A stretch of 64,000 nucleotides of DNA from Blastobasis lacticolella (GCA_905147135.1 LR990049.1:3985428-4049427); one strand, 5' to 3'; positions 43,857 through 55,590 are shown, numbered from the stretch's first letter. Notes: generated from the letters alone by a model not told the origin. Numbers and translations are program-made.

Positions 43857-44230
43857 ACCCTCAGGAAAGTTGACCGCCAGACAGAACACCTAACCAACGA
43901 ATCTATTCTAGCCGAGCTGAAGTTAAGGATGAGGCTCAGCACCACATGTTTGCGAAGGAGTTTCGAGTTCTACGGCTACGTTGCCAGAAAAGTGGTGACA
44001 ATTTAGAAAATTGCTAATAACGGGCAAGATGAGCGGGAAGAGGCCTAGAGGTAGAATCCTAATGCGCTAGTCAGACCAGATCCGCTCTACCCTGGACACG
44101 TCGGTGTGCGATGTCATCCATGCAGACGAAGGTACAGTGAGTTGGTGCAAGATAGTCCACGAGAAAGTCATCCGAAGAGGCCACGTCCTTCAGCATTGAG
44201 GATAAACGACGTAAGGATGGGGAATTACTA
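43857..44230 (+). pseudogene. RTE-like RT C-terminus, broken
   Basis: The plus strand reads LRRSFEFYGYVARK, then, after stops and frame changes, RPRGRILMR, a stop, SDQIRSTLDTSVCDVIHADE and VIRRGHVLQH. The order FFGHVARK...KRPRGRxxxRWxDQI...WRxxVxxxxxxRGHDLQH is a C-terminal pattern of LINE reverse transcriptases of the RTE type. About 120 codons remain with several lesions. The 44219-44235 AAGGATGGGG end marks the element end approximately. Confidence 0.8.
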
Positions 44231-44394
44231 TATATATACACATAGGCAGACACTAACATACATAATACATAGACAGCATTTAAAAAATGTCCTGTGAGTG
44301 ATCCTAACAGCAGCTCTAGGAACCCATTTCCAACTCTATCATTCCCTACGACGCCGCAGTATGCTTTCGCTTACTTCGTTCTTAACCTTTTATC

Positions 44395-44510
44395 TGGGCA
44401 GGACAGACGCCGTCCGTCATTCCGGATTATTTGACCCATTCGATTCGACATTAACGGGGTTAAATGGCGCCGAAATAAAGGGGTTGACGCCCATTATAAA
44501 GTGAGTTTTA
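44395..44510 (+). repeat. Repeat pair, copy 1
   Basis: CGTCCGTCATTCCGGATTAT, then TTGACCCATTCGATTCGACA, recurs at 44983-45085 with changes. Each is followed by a CATTAACGGG or CATTAGCGGG block and ends near CCCATTATAAA or CCCTAATAAAA. Same orientation, about 590 bp apart. Family unknown. Confidence 0.6.
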
Positions 44511-44679
44511 AGGATCTTTACGAGCAAGAGAAGGTTTTGTGGCGCTTTTATGGTCCGATACGGTATTCATATTTGAATGACCGTAATCTTTTTTGAGTAT
44601 GACATATTTTTAAATGACAGATATCGGGAAAACACCCCCGTAAAAGTATGCGAACCTATAACACTCAAATATGTCAAAA

Positions 44680-44790
44680 ACTGAACCTATTTTAATTAAA
44701 CAATGCTTGGAATAAGATTGTAAAAAAATGCATCGAAATAGTTGGTCACTTGGTTCAGGAGCTACAATGCGATAGGATACAGATACACAG
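44680..44790 (+). mobile_element. Fragment of GGAGCTACAATGC repeat
   Basis: ACTGAACCTATTTTAATTAA, ATGCATCGAAATAGTTGGTC and CAGGAGCTACAATGCGATAG match the family at 21690-21895 and 28985-29135. Confidence 0.45.
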
Positions 44791-44982
44791 AACTACACTT
44801 GAACTTTTAACTGCATTCAACTTCCAAATTGAGAGTTTGGTATGTTGATGAATTTTTGTTCTCTCTGACGAAGCACTTCATTCCAGATCATGTCATCAGA
44901 GAAACACCAAGGAAGGATATTATGTCAAAAAGGCGCACAGCATTCACCCCAATTCCTACGGGTCTTCTTTACCGCGGGCAAT

Positions 44983-45085
44983 GCTACCGCGTCCGTCACT
45001 CGGGATTATTTGACCCATTCGATTGACCATTAGCGGGCATTACCCCGGTGAAGGGTCTCACCCCTAATAAAAATCTATTGCTCTA
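44983..45085 (+). repeat. Repeat pair, copy 2
   Basis: CGTCCGTCACTCGGGATTAT and TTGACCCATTCGATTGACCA match copy 1 at 44395-44510. The 3' ends stay alike to CACCCCTAATAAAA. Confidence 0.6.
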
Positions 45086-45302
45086 TTAGAGCTCCACCTT
45101 CGTGGGGCTTATATCTGGTAATCAGCATCATTATACGGGTCACCCGGCAGCTCTTAGAACGCTTACGTATCTAAGAAGCTTCGTTTCGGCAAAAGAAAGA
45201 ATCCATGCAATAGTGTGAATATTGGTCTGTGTTTTTATAATGATTTGACATCTAAACGGAACTCAGTATAGTACTCATCCAGCTTGTATTTGCGATTTTT
45301 CG

Positions 45303-45415
45303 TAGGTGGTCGGTCCACCTACTGTGAGGCCTACCCACGCTGCATCATCCGGTACATGGTCGCCACTAGAGAACTTTCGTGCTCCATCGGCCATCTGTTC
45401 TGCATTTAAGCTTGG
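45303..45415 (-). pseudogene. RTE-like RT remnant (tail F), copy 3
   Basis: The complement contains a VGRPPT-like and W-x-DDLRKI-like stretch (from GTGGTCGGTCCACCTACTGT), matching the conserved GRPPxRWxDD motif of RTE-type RT C-termini. Frames are broken. About 35 codons. Confidence 0.55.
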
Positions 45416-46850
45416 CAATTTTGGCTGTCTGTCGATGACCTTTGTTCGCTTGCGAATCTCCTACATTCCTAACACATACTAATGCTACACATGCTAATGC
45501 CAAAATATCTGTCTGATAAATTATTTTGTTACTCGAATCAATGTGGTCTTTCTGTATATGTACTGAATAACAAGAAAAACATATCCTATTGCAAATTGGT
45601 CACGTATACACGAACAGACATTATCAAACAAAAACAACGTAGCTGACTGAGACGAAGTCTTCATTTATAACAGACTACGATGACCTATCGACCTTACATT
45701 TAAATGTATAGTAGACAAAAAGACGTTGATTTTTGTATAAAAAGGCATTTAAGATAAGCACAATTACGCGTTGATTATGTAAATATCCGGGAATACGGAA
45801 GCGCCCAGGACGAGTAAAAACTAAAAAAGCCCCGACTGCTATTAAAACTGAAGAGTTATTAACAAGCAGATTGATGTACGTAAATATGTAGGTATTTACT
45901 ACACAACAGTACAAATTAAAACTTGAGAGAAACAAACATACATACGGAGGCTGTAGACACATGCATACATACACACATTACACTCCTTTGCGTCGCGCAG
46001 TGGGGTAAAAAGCTAGGGTCACTCTACTTAGCCTGTTCTTAAAGCATTTCGTTGAATTTTAGGCGGTGGATAGATAATGCTAGAAAGCACGAATATTCAG
46101 AATACTTTCTGACTAAAATGATAGGTTTGTATGTTTATGGTTATGTTAAGCTTGGCTCTTTACGAGAAATTATAACTTTTTCGAAGTGAAACCTTTAATG
46201 AGCTCGCGAGGCTTGGCGAACCAATTGCTTTGTGTATTGTACAACACATATTTTGAGTGCTGTGCTTTCATAAATAAATTGGCGTTTTGTATAGCGAAAA
46301 TGGCGGAAAACATTGAAACTTTGTGAACCATAAGTGCTGTTGTTAAAATGATTAAAAGAGTTGAAGATAGAGAAAGAAAACTGGAGTGTACTTAAGCTTA
46401 CACGTTTATAAAAGGTGAAAAACGAAATCTAACGAATTGTCAAAATTTTCCTCTATATCAATGCAGGAATTTACCTACACCATGCACATCACGACCCTAG
46501 GGCTGTAACTCCGTCGATAGCCGTTTTATATCGATAAAGTTATTCCAGTCACGGACGCCCTAGCATCCTCAGAGATATCCACGGCCGCAGGATACACGCG
46601 CCACGCATTTGTAATTAAACAGGGTGCCTCGAGTAATTAATAATTAAATTGTTTTAGTCGCACATGGCTGCGTGGATTAGGGCGAGCCCATATTCCGACT
46701 AAATCCGAAATTTTGTTTATTAACGGTGATGAGCTCGGCGTAGCTAAGTCCTGTTGTAACCGGATAGTACCTATCTACCTCGGCTTTCAACCCAAATTCT
46801 AAATAGTATCTTAAATGGTAGGTATACCCGGTGTGGGAAATTATTGGCCA
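45416..46850. other. AT-rich spacer
   Basis: No gene. The 99-codon minus frame at 45675-45974 is hydrophobic but has no recognised family. Confidence 0.4.
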
Positions 46851-46854
46851 GACT

Positions 46855-46945
46855 TTTTTTTATGATTATCAGCCGATAAACAGGTCAACGGGCCACCTGA
46901 TGTAAAGTTGTCACCACCTATGAACATGCCTGCTTATGGTTATCG
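46855..46945 (-). mobile_element. LINE 3' UTR fragment (family C/A box)
   Basis: CGATAAACAGGTCAACGGGC, CACCTGATGTAAAGTTGTCA and CCACCTATGAAC follow the complement of the CATCAGGTGGCCC end shared by families A and C. Diverged. Confidence 0.5.
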
Positions 46946-48600
46946 GTTTGACTACCGTAAGACTTTAATTAAAAATGATAATTAAATTAAATAGTAGTGG
47001 GTATGTATCTGAAATTCTAAAATATGATGCATCTAACTTTACGTACTACTAATGTTCTACTCAGCTGTATTCTTATTTTTAGTAGAAAATAACTATAAGA
47101 TTAAGCTTATTAAGTCTTTGTAGCTTATTCCTTCAGCTTGTAGTATAGCTAAGTATCCATCTAAAACTCTACATGCGATATTAGCAACCATTACAGAACA
47201 CAATAGGTCCCTGGAGGCTAATAAGGCCCATTATCCTGTGAACGTTTACTCCATCCTAGTCTTCGTTGCGGAGATGTTATCGACCTTATTAACATTATTC
47301 TCATTGGATAGGGGACCGTAGAAAGGAGCCGGTCTTATCTAGGAATACCTCTGTCTCATTTAACAGAAAGAGATTCAAACAGAATAATAATTTACTTAGT
47401 TACATTAGAAACGTCCAACTGTTATATGTAAAAATGTTTTTGGTTCTGAATAAATTTTTAATCTAATTTTAACTTAATTATAGACCCCACACAAAAAAAG
47501 AAGGAGGGGTTATGTTATAACTTGACGTGTTTTCTGAGATTCAGTAGTTTAGGGAATATTTAGTAATACGTAAACTTTTTCGAGTTTTTTCAATATCAGC
47601 TTTTGTTGGATCAAATTTACCCGTCACCCGTATCACAGATTAGAAAAAAGTAACCCGTATTCAGAAATGTTACTATGAGGTCTCCCAGTGTGGGTGAACG
47701 CACATGGTTCCAATTCGAACTACGAGTCTTATTTGGTGAACAAACAATGCCTAAAATCGCGACTTGCCGTATCAATCACGCTACGTATATTGTGTATAGA
47801 TTTCGAGAATTATATAAGAAACACATAGAATGTGAATTTCTTGCAGAGGGTGACAATTTCCATTGCGATGGGCGCAAAAAATAAAAAAATGTGAATTTTA
47901 ACGAATACTGCTGCACATTATCCATTTAAATACATAATTTCCTTAAAAAAATAAGACAAGTCAGTTTGGACGGATTATAGTGTAGTGAGCCCCTGAGAGG
48001 CGGGAGATAGCTAAAAGTTCTAAAGACCAATAAATTATGGAGTCCCGCGTAAATACACAAACAGTTGATTACGTAAGTACCGAGTAGGTACATAATTGTC
48101 TATACACCTCTACATACTTAAATACAGTTTGTTTTTGGATTGGATAGGAAATATTTCCCCTGTTATATTACAAAAAGTTATTTATATCCATTATTATTGC
48201 ACACATTAGTCAGTGAATCCCGAACTGAAGCTATAAGTACCTATATTAAATACCACAATATACCATAATAAAGAAAATTAACAGACCGTTAAGACACATT
48301 ACCCGCTTTACTCTCTCATGTATAGTTAAAGCTATTACACGCCGCGGGACATCGCTGGCTGGAGACTAATACGGCCTATTATCTTGACTTATCGCCCGCC
48401 CTTGCCTATCGCCTTTCGCAGATCGCATGATCCAGTCCGAATGGCCCCTACCACGGGTTGGTATCGCGAAATAAGTTTACCGATAGAAAAATTTGGGAGT
48501 GTTTCTCGAGCGCGCTCTATACAAACGTAGTTCAATATTACGCTATCAAAGCCAATGAAATTTTGTAGACATGATCCAGGAATATCTATGCTTGTGGTTT
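46946..48600. other. AT-rich spacer with MITE-3 end fragment
   Basis: 47652-47690 (CCCGTATTCAGAAATGTTAC, then GAGGTCTCCCAGTGTG) matches the left end of the TIR element at 21429. The right end is not found nearby. The 69-codon frame at 47675-47884 starts in it and is not called. Confidence 0.45.
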
Positions 48601-48606
48601 GTAACA

Positions 48607-48657
48607 TTTTCGATAAAATATATCGTTTCAAAATTACATGGGATTTAAAATTTGTTT
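48607..48657 (+). repeat. Dispersed repeat pair, second copy
   Basis: Matches 530-578 in the same orientation (AAAATATATCGTTTC and GGGATTTAA blocks). Flanks differ. Confidence 0.5.
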
Positions 48658-48700
48658 GTATGAAATCTTTAATAAACCTTACAGAATACCGCATCGACAT

Positions 48701-50690
48701 TCAGGAACTATTGTCATTCATAATGTCACGACGGGTATTAAGTAATTGGTGTGAGTTGATCATTTTAATTAATTATGACCAAAGTCAGATGTCGTCGTAA
48801 ATAACGCAAACCCAAATTGAATACAGCGAAACGCTCAGTGCGCGGGCGGCGCCATGATAGACTTGTATCGAGTCCCGTAGAGGAGCTACAATACCACCGA
48901 TCAGTAGACAAAGTCAGAACTATAGACGCCATATAGTAAATGTCATACGCAAGCCTCCACTAGCGCCGCTGTCTACTGAATAGATAATGCGCAGATTATA
49001 TTAAGCGTCGACGACGCGACGCTCCACAGTACCATAAACCGACGTTCATGTATGAAAAGATGAATGAATGTAGAAGAGGTAAGAAAGATTTGTTAGAACC
49101 CTTGCAAGCTGTCCAATCTAGAATCTGTCGTATAACGAATAAAGGCGATGAACGACGAACTGTGATTGTATTGTATCGTGCAAGGGTAATTCTGGTTGAG
49201 ACGGTTTGTAAATCTCACCAAATAAAGCTAATTTTCGTATAGAGCCATTATCAAACATCGTTGCGTCATCCTTTATTCGGTATAGGAGAAGAACGAAAAT
49301 AGCCCCTATGTTAATGCGAAGCATTGTTCTGACCTGATTTTTGACGTAGGTAGACGCAGTGCTTTAATGAGTATTTCAGCAAGAGCGGTCTGCATTTGAC
49401 CTCATCTTTTTTGACGGGCAGTTAAAAGAATATATTTCAGAGTGCCCAAGCTTAAGATTTAAAAAAAATCATTTTTTTTTATCTTTAGTTGATGTCTCTT
49501 CATAGTAAGTAGGTAGTTGATTAAGCAATTTAGCTTGACCTGTCTTGCGGTCTCATTCTCCCTTTCCTGCCCCTAAACCTATCGGCAGAAACAATTCAGC
49601 AAAACTCCATCCGAGCAAATGGTAATGTTTCTAACATAAACGCCTGCGCAACAAATGACGCCAATATTTCTTTCTAATTGCGTCTTTGGGGACCATTTTT
49701 AATGGGGCCAGAGTTCAGGCAATTATCGTCTTTGTTTCGTCACGACACCCGTTCATCTTCCCGTCCCTGATGTTGTCCGGAATAATTCTATTATCTGATA
49801 GTATGCCTACCTACTTAATGTCTGTCTGTCTAAACGCGATAACCTCAAAAATGTTAAAGAAAATCGGGGTTATTGTGGGCACGGATTTCCCTGCGTTTTT
49901 TCTTCAAAGGATTGTGTTATCCTACTACTTAATAGGTTTACCTAAATATGAAAGTTTGCATGTTTGGATATTTGTGTACATCATCTGTACTTGAAAAAGC
50001 GACTTAGGACCTATGCTAATACGTATTATACCTGTTTTCGTGAATTACAGGCAATCTAAACAATTTAGAAAAAATCCTTTAGGTATACCAATTTTTAACT
50101 TACTATATGTTTTTCTTATTAATGGTATTTATTTGATACCGTAAGCGGTTTAGGAGAAATATGAACTAATCTCTCAAAAACATATCGCAGTAAATTTAAA
50201 TGAAATCAAACAAAATGGAATGAACTACTTTATAATACTAGATATGGGTTCCGAGAAACACATACTGTAATTTCACGTGTCTAAATCATACTAGCTAGTT
50301 CATTACACACAGGTAAGCAATTTCTCGATTGACGATTGTGTTTGCACGCGATCGATTCGTGATGTATTTTTTATCCGCTAGATGTCACAACAGTATGCAT
50401 TATCACGTACCACTTGTCTCAATCGTGTGTCAATGACTGTCATTTACTGGATACTAAATTATTGAAAATCGATTAACTTCTTCGACATCGGTAACATTGT
50501 TATTTCATTCATATACGAATCATTATTACACGAACATAGCTGCGTGACCGTGACTTTGTTGCTTAACACTTGCTGAGCCAATACGACCTTTAATAACACT
50601 TGTAATAAGCTAGGATATGCTTTAACAGCATAATTTTAAAGCAATTATTTATACAGTAAAATGTAGAAACGCTGGTAAGGAAGATGTATT
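48701..50690. other. AT-rich spacer with minor repeat traces
   Basis: No gene. 49815-49865 (GTCTGTCTGTCTAAACGCGA, then AACCTCAAAAATG) is a short piece of family J. 48840-49025 is GC-richer without recognised content. Confidence 0.4.
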
Positions 50691-50712
50691 GTGTTCGGTT
50701 GTTTTCATGATT

Positions 50713-51033
50713 ATAAATCAACTTGGCGTTAATAACCCGGTGGTCCTCGCGCACGAGGGCCCGGGGTCCGCCTTGATCATGATTCAGGATTTGGCAGAGC
50801 AGGTTATTACAGTGGAGCAACTGCCATCTGGCATCCGGATCATGGTTACAAATTCAGTTGCCTGAATGTGCAGGTTTCATCACGATGTTTTCTCACTCAC
50901 CGTAAGAGCATCGGTGAGAATTCATCTAATGAACATAACTCAGAAAATAATCATTGGTACATGGCCGCAGCGGGATTCGAGCCCGGTGCGTCTTTCTTAC
51001 GAGTAGGATACCTTAACCGCTAGACCACTCTTT
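50713..51033 (-). mobile_element. SINE-A with 16-bp TSD
   Basis: The minus-strand element is flanked by perfect GGTTGTTTTCATGATT at 50697-50712 and 51034-51049. The tRNA-like head is kept (complement of GGATTCGAGCCCGG carries the B box region), and the whole body is present apart from a short deletion near 50830. The intact duplication and complete head make this a clean insertion. Confidence 0.95.
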
Positions 51034-51049
51034 GGTTGTTTTCATGATT

Positions 51050-52165
51050 CATTGTATTTTTTAAGTAACATTGCGCAATATATATATCTACTTAACTGTG
51101 AAATCAAGGAAACGCGACAAACCGTGAAAGTTCTGAGATGTGTTCGCGTTTATATACGCGATTACAATTACAAATGGCGGGTGTATATCAATAACTTAAC
51201 TGTCTGTACGGCGGTACCTAATTACCATATTGTGGCGGTGCCAGTGTCAGCCAGGTTTTCGGCGAATAATGCCAAATCTGCAAGTTTGGAGCGGGGCCTC
51301 GTCAGAGCGAAGTTTCTCTTTGAGACCTGACGGTAGCCGCGACCAGGTTCCAATTTAAGTTGGCGAGATGTTTACTGATAAAGGGTAGCTGGCCACGGCC
51401 ATAGGAACCCGAAGATATGGCCTTTGCTTGTTGTTCCTATGTATGTAGTATGATTTTTGTAAAATGTATGAATTAAACGGGTTTGTGGTGTCCGCTAATC
51501 TTACACACACGGTAGAGTAAACCTGTACGGATGACGTAAAATACCTACGAAAGAATCGAAGAAAATGGGCAGTAAAAAATATTTTTAAGTACCCATTGTA
51601 TTCTTTTAAATGTTGAATAAAGTGTTATTCATTCATTCATTCGATTATGGATATATATGAGATGCTTGCGTAGAAAACAGCATAATTACGCTTCTGGTCA
51701 GAATACTTCTTTTTAGTCCGGAGGTTTGGCCTGCTCTGTAAAATTTAATTTCATGTAATTATACCGTTTCGTTCGCCAGCTCCTCATATCATCTTCCTAT
51801 TGAGTTGAATTAGCTGTAATTAATAATTCTTGTTCAAGTTTTATTTACAAAGTTTCGCAGAGTTTCCTATCAATATAGGTTTATCAAATCGGCAGAGTGA
51901 TTTAGATAAGTACCTACATACAACCCAGTCGTTTGATATCCTATGCAATAAAACATCTTAGAATTTATGTATCATCTTATCTGTACATAATTCAGATCCG
52001 AATTTGGAGTGTTTTAACTTTGGAAATTCAAACAAATTAATATAAGACATTCAAAGTGAGGGCGAACTGTTTGAATACATTACTTACAGAGTTGACTTCA
52101 TTCATCGCCTCTCTGTTTATAATTTTATTGAATGGATCCAAATTGGCATCAAAACGAGGTCCCAA
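51050..52165. other. AT-rich spacer
   Basis: No gene. A CATTC repeat lies at 51629-51642, and GAATAAAGTGTTATTCATTC just before it suggests a retroposon 3' end with simple-repeat tail, not extended further. Confidence 0.4.
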
Positions 52166-52167
52166 TT

Positions 52168-52224
52168 GATTATGGAAAGGATATCAATTGACAATTGGTA
52201 GGAAGGATATTGGTTGGAAGGATA
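52168..52224 (+). repeat. Local duplication at outer edge of hairpin
   Basis: TATGGAAAGGATATCAATTG at 52171 repeats, diverged, as ATGGAAAGGATATCCATTGA at 52241. ATTGGTAGGAAGGAT is followed directly by ATTGGTTGGAAGGAT (52194-52223). The left side thus carries small tandem copies that the right side lacks. Confidence 0.7.
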
Positions 52225-52710
52225 TCATTTAAAATTGAAAATGGAAAGGATATCCATTGACAAACTATGTATCAAACTGGACCACAGTTTGTTCCGACGA
52301 CACAACGCCCTACTACCTTATTGTGTACTAATTTTGTTAGTTTTAAGGTTTTTTTATGTGTTATAATATTTTAAACTATCGCGGTTGTTATAACACATTT
52401 TAAGGGTAAGTTCTGGGTTTCCTACCGCGTACCGTTGTTGACGAGTAGCCCGATATTTCGACACAGTTGCATGCATCATGGTCACGGGACGCGGTAGGAA
52501 ACCCAGAACTTACCCTTAAAATGTGTTATAACAACCGCGATAGTTTAAAATATTATAACACATAAAAAAACCTTAAAACTAACAAAATTAGTACACAATA
52601 AGGTAGTAGGGCGTTGTGTCGTCGGACCAAACTGTGGTCCAGTTTGGTACATAGTTTGTCAATGGATATCCTTTCCATTTTCAATTTTAAATGATATCCT
52701 TCCAACCAAT
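52209..52710. repeat. Near-perfect inverted repeat, 222-bp arms, 58-bp loop
   Basis: Every base from 52209 to 52430 was compared with its partner in 52489-52710. There are 220 complementary pairs of 222, no indels, and differences only at 52272 (G:U-compatible in RNA) and 52292. The 58-nt loop (52431-52488) includes CGATATTTCGAC and GCATGCATCATGGTCACGGG. The inner roughly 60 bp of each arm plus loop match a dispersed repeat whose relative is at 55940-56040. The outer roughly 165 bp have no other copy in the window. No protein is encoded. A transcript of either strand would form long double-stranded RNA. Confidence 0.97.
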
Positions 52711-52829
52711 TGTGTTATTGTTATTGGACCAAATAAAGATACGCCTCTGTCTAAACTACTAAGTAACCTTGAAGTTGCTGAATAAACAGAAAAGGTAATT
52801 ATTAGATACGAGTACCTACGGTACCTAGT

Positions 52830-52945
52830 ATGTTTTTCGGGGTCGGCAACGCGTGGGTGATGCCCTTGGTATTGCAAACGTCTATAGGCTGCGGTGACTG
52901 CTTACCATCACGCAGGCCGTAAGCTTTGTAACCTTAGTGGTTTAA
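52830..52945 (+). mobile_element. LINE 3' UTR fragment (tail family B)
   Basis: TCGGCAACGCGTGGGTGATG, GTATTGCAAACGTCTATAGG, GACTGCTTACCATCACGCAG and GTAAGCTTTG occur in family B order, ending near TTTAAAAAA. Coding part lost. Confidence 0.7.
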
Positions 52946-53176
52946 AAAACACCTAGCTATAACAAATTATCTTGAGTCATGAGTAGTCATGACTCACATG
53001 AGTGCGAATGGGATAAAAATCACTAGAGCATCGATTACCTATCCACCGTGGCGTGTTTCACGGGCCTTTGTGGGCAAGTGATTAATCTACCCTCCGAAGT
53101 AAGAGCCACTTAGAAGCATTGTGTCGCCGAGACTCGGCCCTGTCACGTGGTAGACTTCAGTACAGAAGCCAGCAAA

Positions 53177-53261
53177 CCTACCCTAAACCAGTATAAAAGG
53201 AGCTAACATTGTTAAGAGCGTCTAAAGAGACGCTAGCGCATCTTATACTGGTTTAGGTAGG
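53177..53261. other. 85-bp nested double hairpin
   Basis: The outer arm CCTACCCTAAACCAGTATAA (53177-53196) pairs with TTATACTGGTTTAGGTAGG (53243-53261) with one bulged C. Inside, AGCGTCT (53217-53223) pairs with AGACGCT (53228-53234) around AAAG. It may be a tiny TIR element, a structured RNA or a cruciform-forming site. No second copy seen. Confidence 0.6.
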
Positions 53262-53264
53262 TCG

Positions 53265-54600
53265 ATTGTACTGTGTGACCAACTTATCTGTTAAATGGCG
53301 AAATTAGGAACTACGGCCGCCTAGGTTGAGTCATTCGATTGTAGGCGACTATGGTGTCTTTGTATCTTCGAACGCGATACGTCACAGAAAATTTGGTTGG
53401 TCAGTAAACGAGTTGACGAGGTTTTGTCCGGTAGATGTCATTAGTGTGCGTGATCGAGGTAGGTAGGTACTAATAAATAAGAAACATAGGTAACTACTTA
53501 AACTATAATTTACTGTTCAGTAAATTAAATATCAATTATATAGGTACAAACCAAGCGGTCATCATGTCTACTACCCGTGTATAAATAACCATGTACCTGA
53601 AACAAAAAAAGAATTTGTTAGTATTATGATAAAAGGACATATCTTTAACAATTTTTATTCATAAATATGGAATACCTATTCGTAACCGAAATCGGATAAT
53701 CCGATATAATTTAATTTCCGTATTATCCGAAATTTCAGATCCTCTCTTCTTAGAAACTAACCGTGCAAAAGGATACTGACACTTCTCTAAGCACGTCAAT
53801 CGTTCTTACGACGAATCCGGGATGCCAATAGAATGAGTGGAGCCCCTGCACTGTAAAGTGAGTTTCAATAGAAAAAAAAGTAGTAGAGCACGACAAACGA
53901 AAAGTATTATTCCCAAAAAACCAAATAAATTGACTTATTTACACATACATTGCTACATACATTGATTTATTTACATTCTTCTGTAAGTTTCGGTGGTTAA
54001 TACAGTCGTCGCGCTGACTCGCGCTCTATTACTTTTGTCTTTTCTATTTAACATATATCATAACATTAACATGTTACATATATCTCTCCTAAAATCCTAA
54101 ACTTCTAAACGAGTCAACGGGAAATGGCGTTCGTAGTAAACGCTATTCGTTCATCCACACCCACGTGCAAGCGTCTAGTTCGCGGAATAGTGACGTCAGA
54201 GCCGTTAACCACTCACACTCGTACCTACCGCAATGTCTTGGCGGGAAAATCAGCTGTTCTGTTCGGATATTACTGAGAAGATGGCGCGTGTATTCTGTTA
54301 TTTCTGTTGTTACAGGTTAGGTACCAGGAGCTAGAGAAGAGGTATACAAGGTGTTACGTAACTACAGATGTTATGTAATATTTATAAAAAAAAATACAGG
54401 CAAAAGGTGTAACGTTATAATCTAAAATTATATCGCCAATAAGAAAGTTAGGTGCCTATTTTACCTGTAAACGTTGTCAGCAGAACGCCTAATGCCGTCA
54501 CGGTTCAGTCGTCATATCGTTTTCATTATCGAACGCAAAATTTGACATTTTAAGAGTAGGCTAAAACTAAAAGTGATCTAGTCGAAAGCAAGCTGTCTAA
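53265..54600. other. AT-rich spacer
   Basis: No gene. A small palindromic cluster at 53696-53739 (ATCGGATAATCCGAT and a downstream ATTATCCGAAATTT) is present. Confidence 0.4.
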
Positions 54601-54602
54601 GC

Positions 54603-54785
54603 CTGGGTATCAGAAAAGAGATCCTGCGGTAAGCCCAGGAAGCAATGGGTGGACATCGCATAGTCGGATGCGAATGCCAACTGCCTACGACGTGAGGATA
54701 CTGAAGACCGGGCGATGTGGAGGAATAAAAGTATTAAAGCGGACTCTCGCACAAGGCAGGATAGTCCTATAATGATGACTTTAAC
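54603..54785 (+). pseudogene. RTE-like RT C-terminus, one stop
   Basis: The plus strand reads KPRKQWVDIA, a stop, SDANANCLRREDTEDRAMWR, then a KADSRTRQD end. The pattern KPRKRWxDxxxxD...xEDxxDRxxWRxxxxKADP is the C-terminal signature of an RTE-type RT. Only about 50 codons are kept. Confidence 0.75.
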
Positions 54786-55271
54786 TAGCCGAAAGCAAAT
54801 ACTTTTAAAACAGTATTTGCCGAAAGTCGCATACAGACAATCACACCACAAGAAAGGTACCTCAACAAAACGCCGTCAACGCGATAGAACAAGGTATTTT
54901 ATGGTACATCAAAAACCCGTGAAGGCGCTGTCCGCGTTTTACGCTTCGTTCACAAATGACCGCGCGCGATCATAAATAAAATACCAGCTGTGTATAAAAA
55001 CTGCTCACCTGTGATATTCTAGCGATTTAGTGGGCATGCTCGGAAGTAATAGTGCTACCGGATTACTGGCCTTCCTACAGTTATCGTTGATTGATTACTC
55101 GATGTAATTGTGCATCCGATACTGAATAGGTATCACTAAGTTCTTCCTCGTCTTTCGTAGTAATGTGTAATTGACTCTTTAGCATCAAAGGTAGTTTGAA
55201 AGACGGCTTTTTCTACAAATCGATAAGACAACGTTCCTACCTAAATTTCTTTAAATTAGATATCGTTTTAG

Positions 55272-55505
55272 AATTAGAGAATTTAAAAGGTTCGAAAGAA
55301 CGTTTCTTGCTAGTACGATTCAGGTGCGAAATGAACTCCTTCCTTTGGACGATGACATGGGATCGTTCAAGAGGTATATCAGAGGTCTCTTTAGAGGCGG
55401 CAACGCATTGGTAGCGCCCCTGCTGTTGCTGATGGCGGCGGCGGTGACCACTTTCCCATCGGGTGGGCCGTTTGCCTGTTTGTCTGCCGTATAACATAAA
55501 AAAAG
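55272..55505 (+). pseudogene. LINE 3' stump, tail family A, copy 3
   Basis: The RT tail (FERTFLARTIR-like, with an 18-bp deletion around the WNELP motif) is followed by GACATGGGATCGTTCAAGAG, AGAGGCGG, CATCGGGTGGGCCG and the end CCGTATAACATAAA with poly-A. Same boxes as 3302-3541. Confidence 0.75.
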
Positions 55506-55590
55506 AGCTTTGAAACTACAACACAGTATATTATTTTAATTTTCATACCACATAATCCCTAAGCACTTGAATATTTTAAGCTATGTCGGG

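Noticed and set aside
45675..45974. 99-codon hydrophobic minus-strand frame
   Set aside because: Hydrophobicity reflects AT-rich codons. No signal peptide pattern, no domain, no supporting splice sites.
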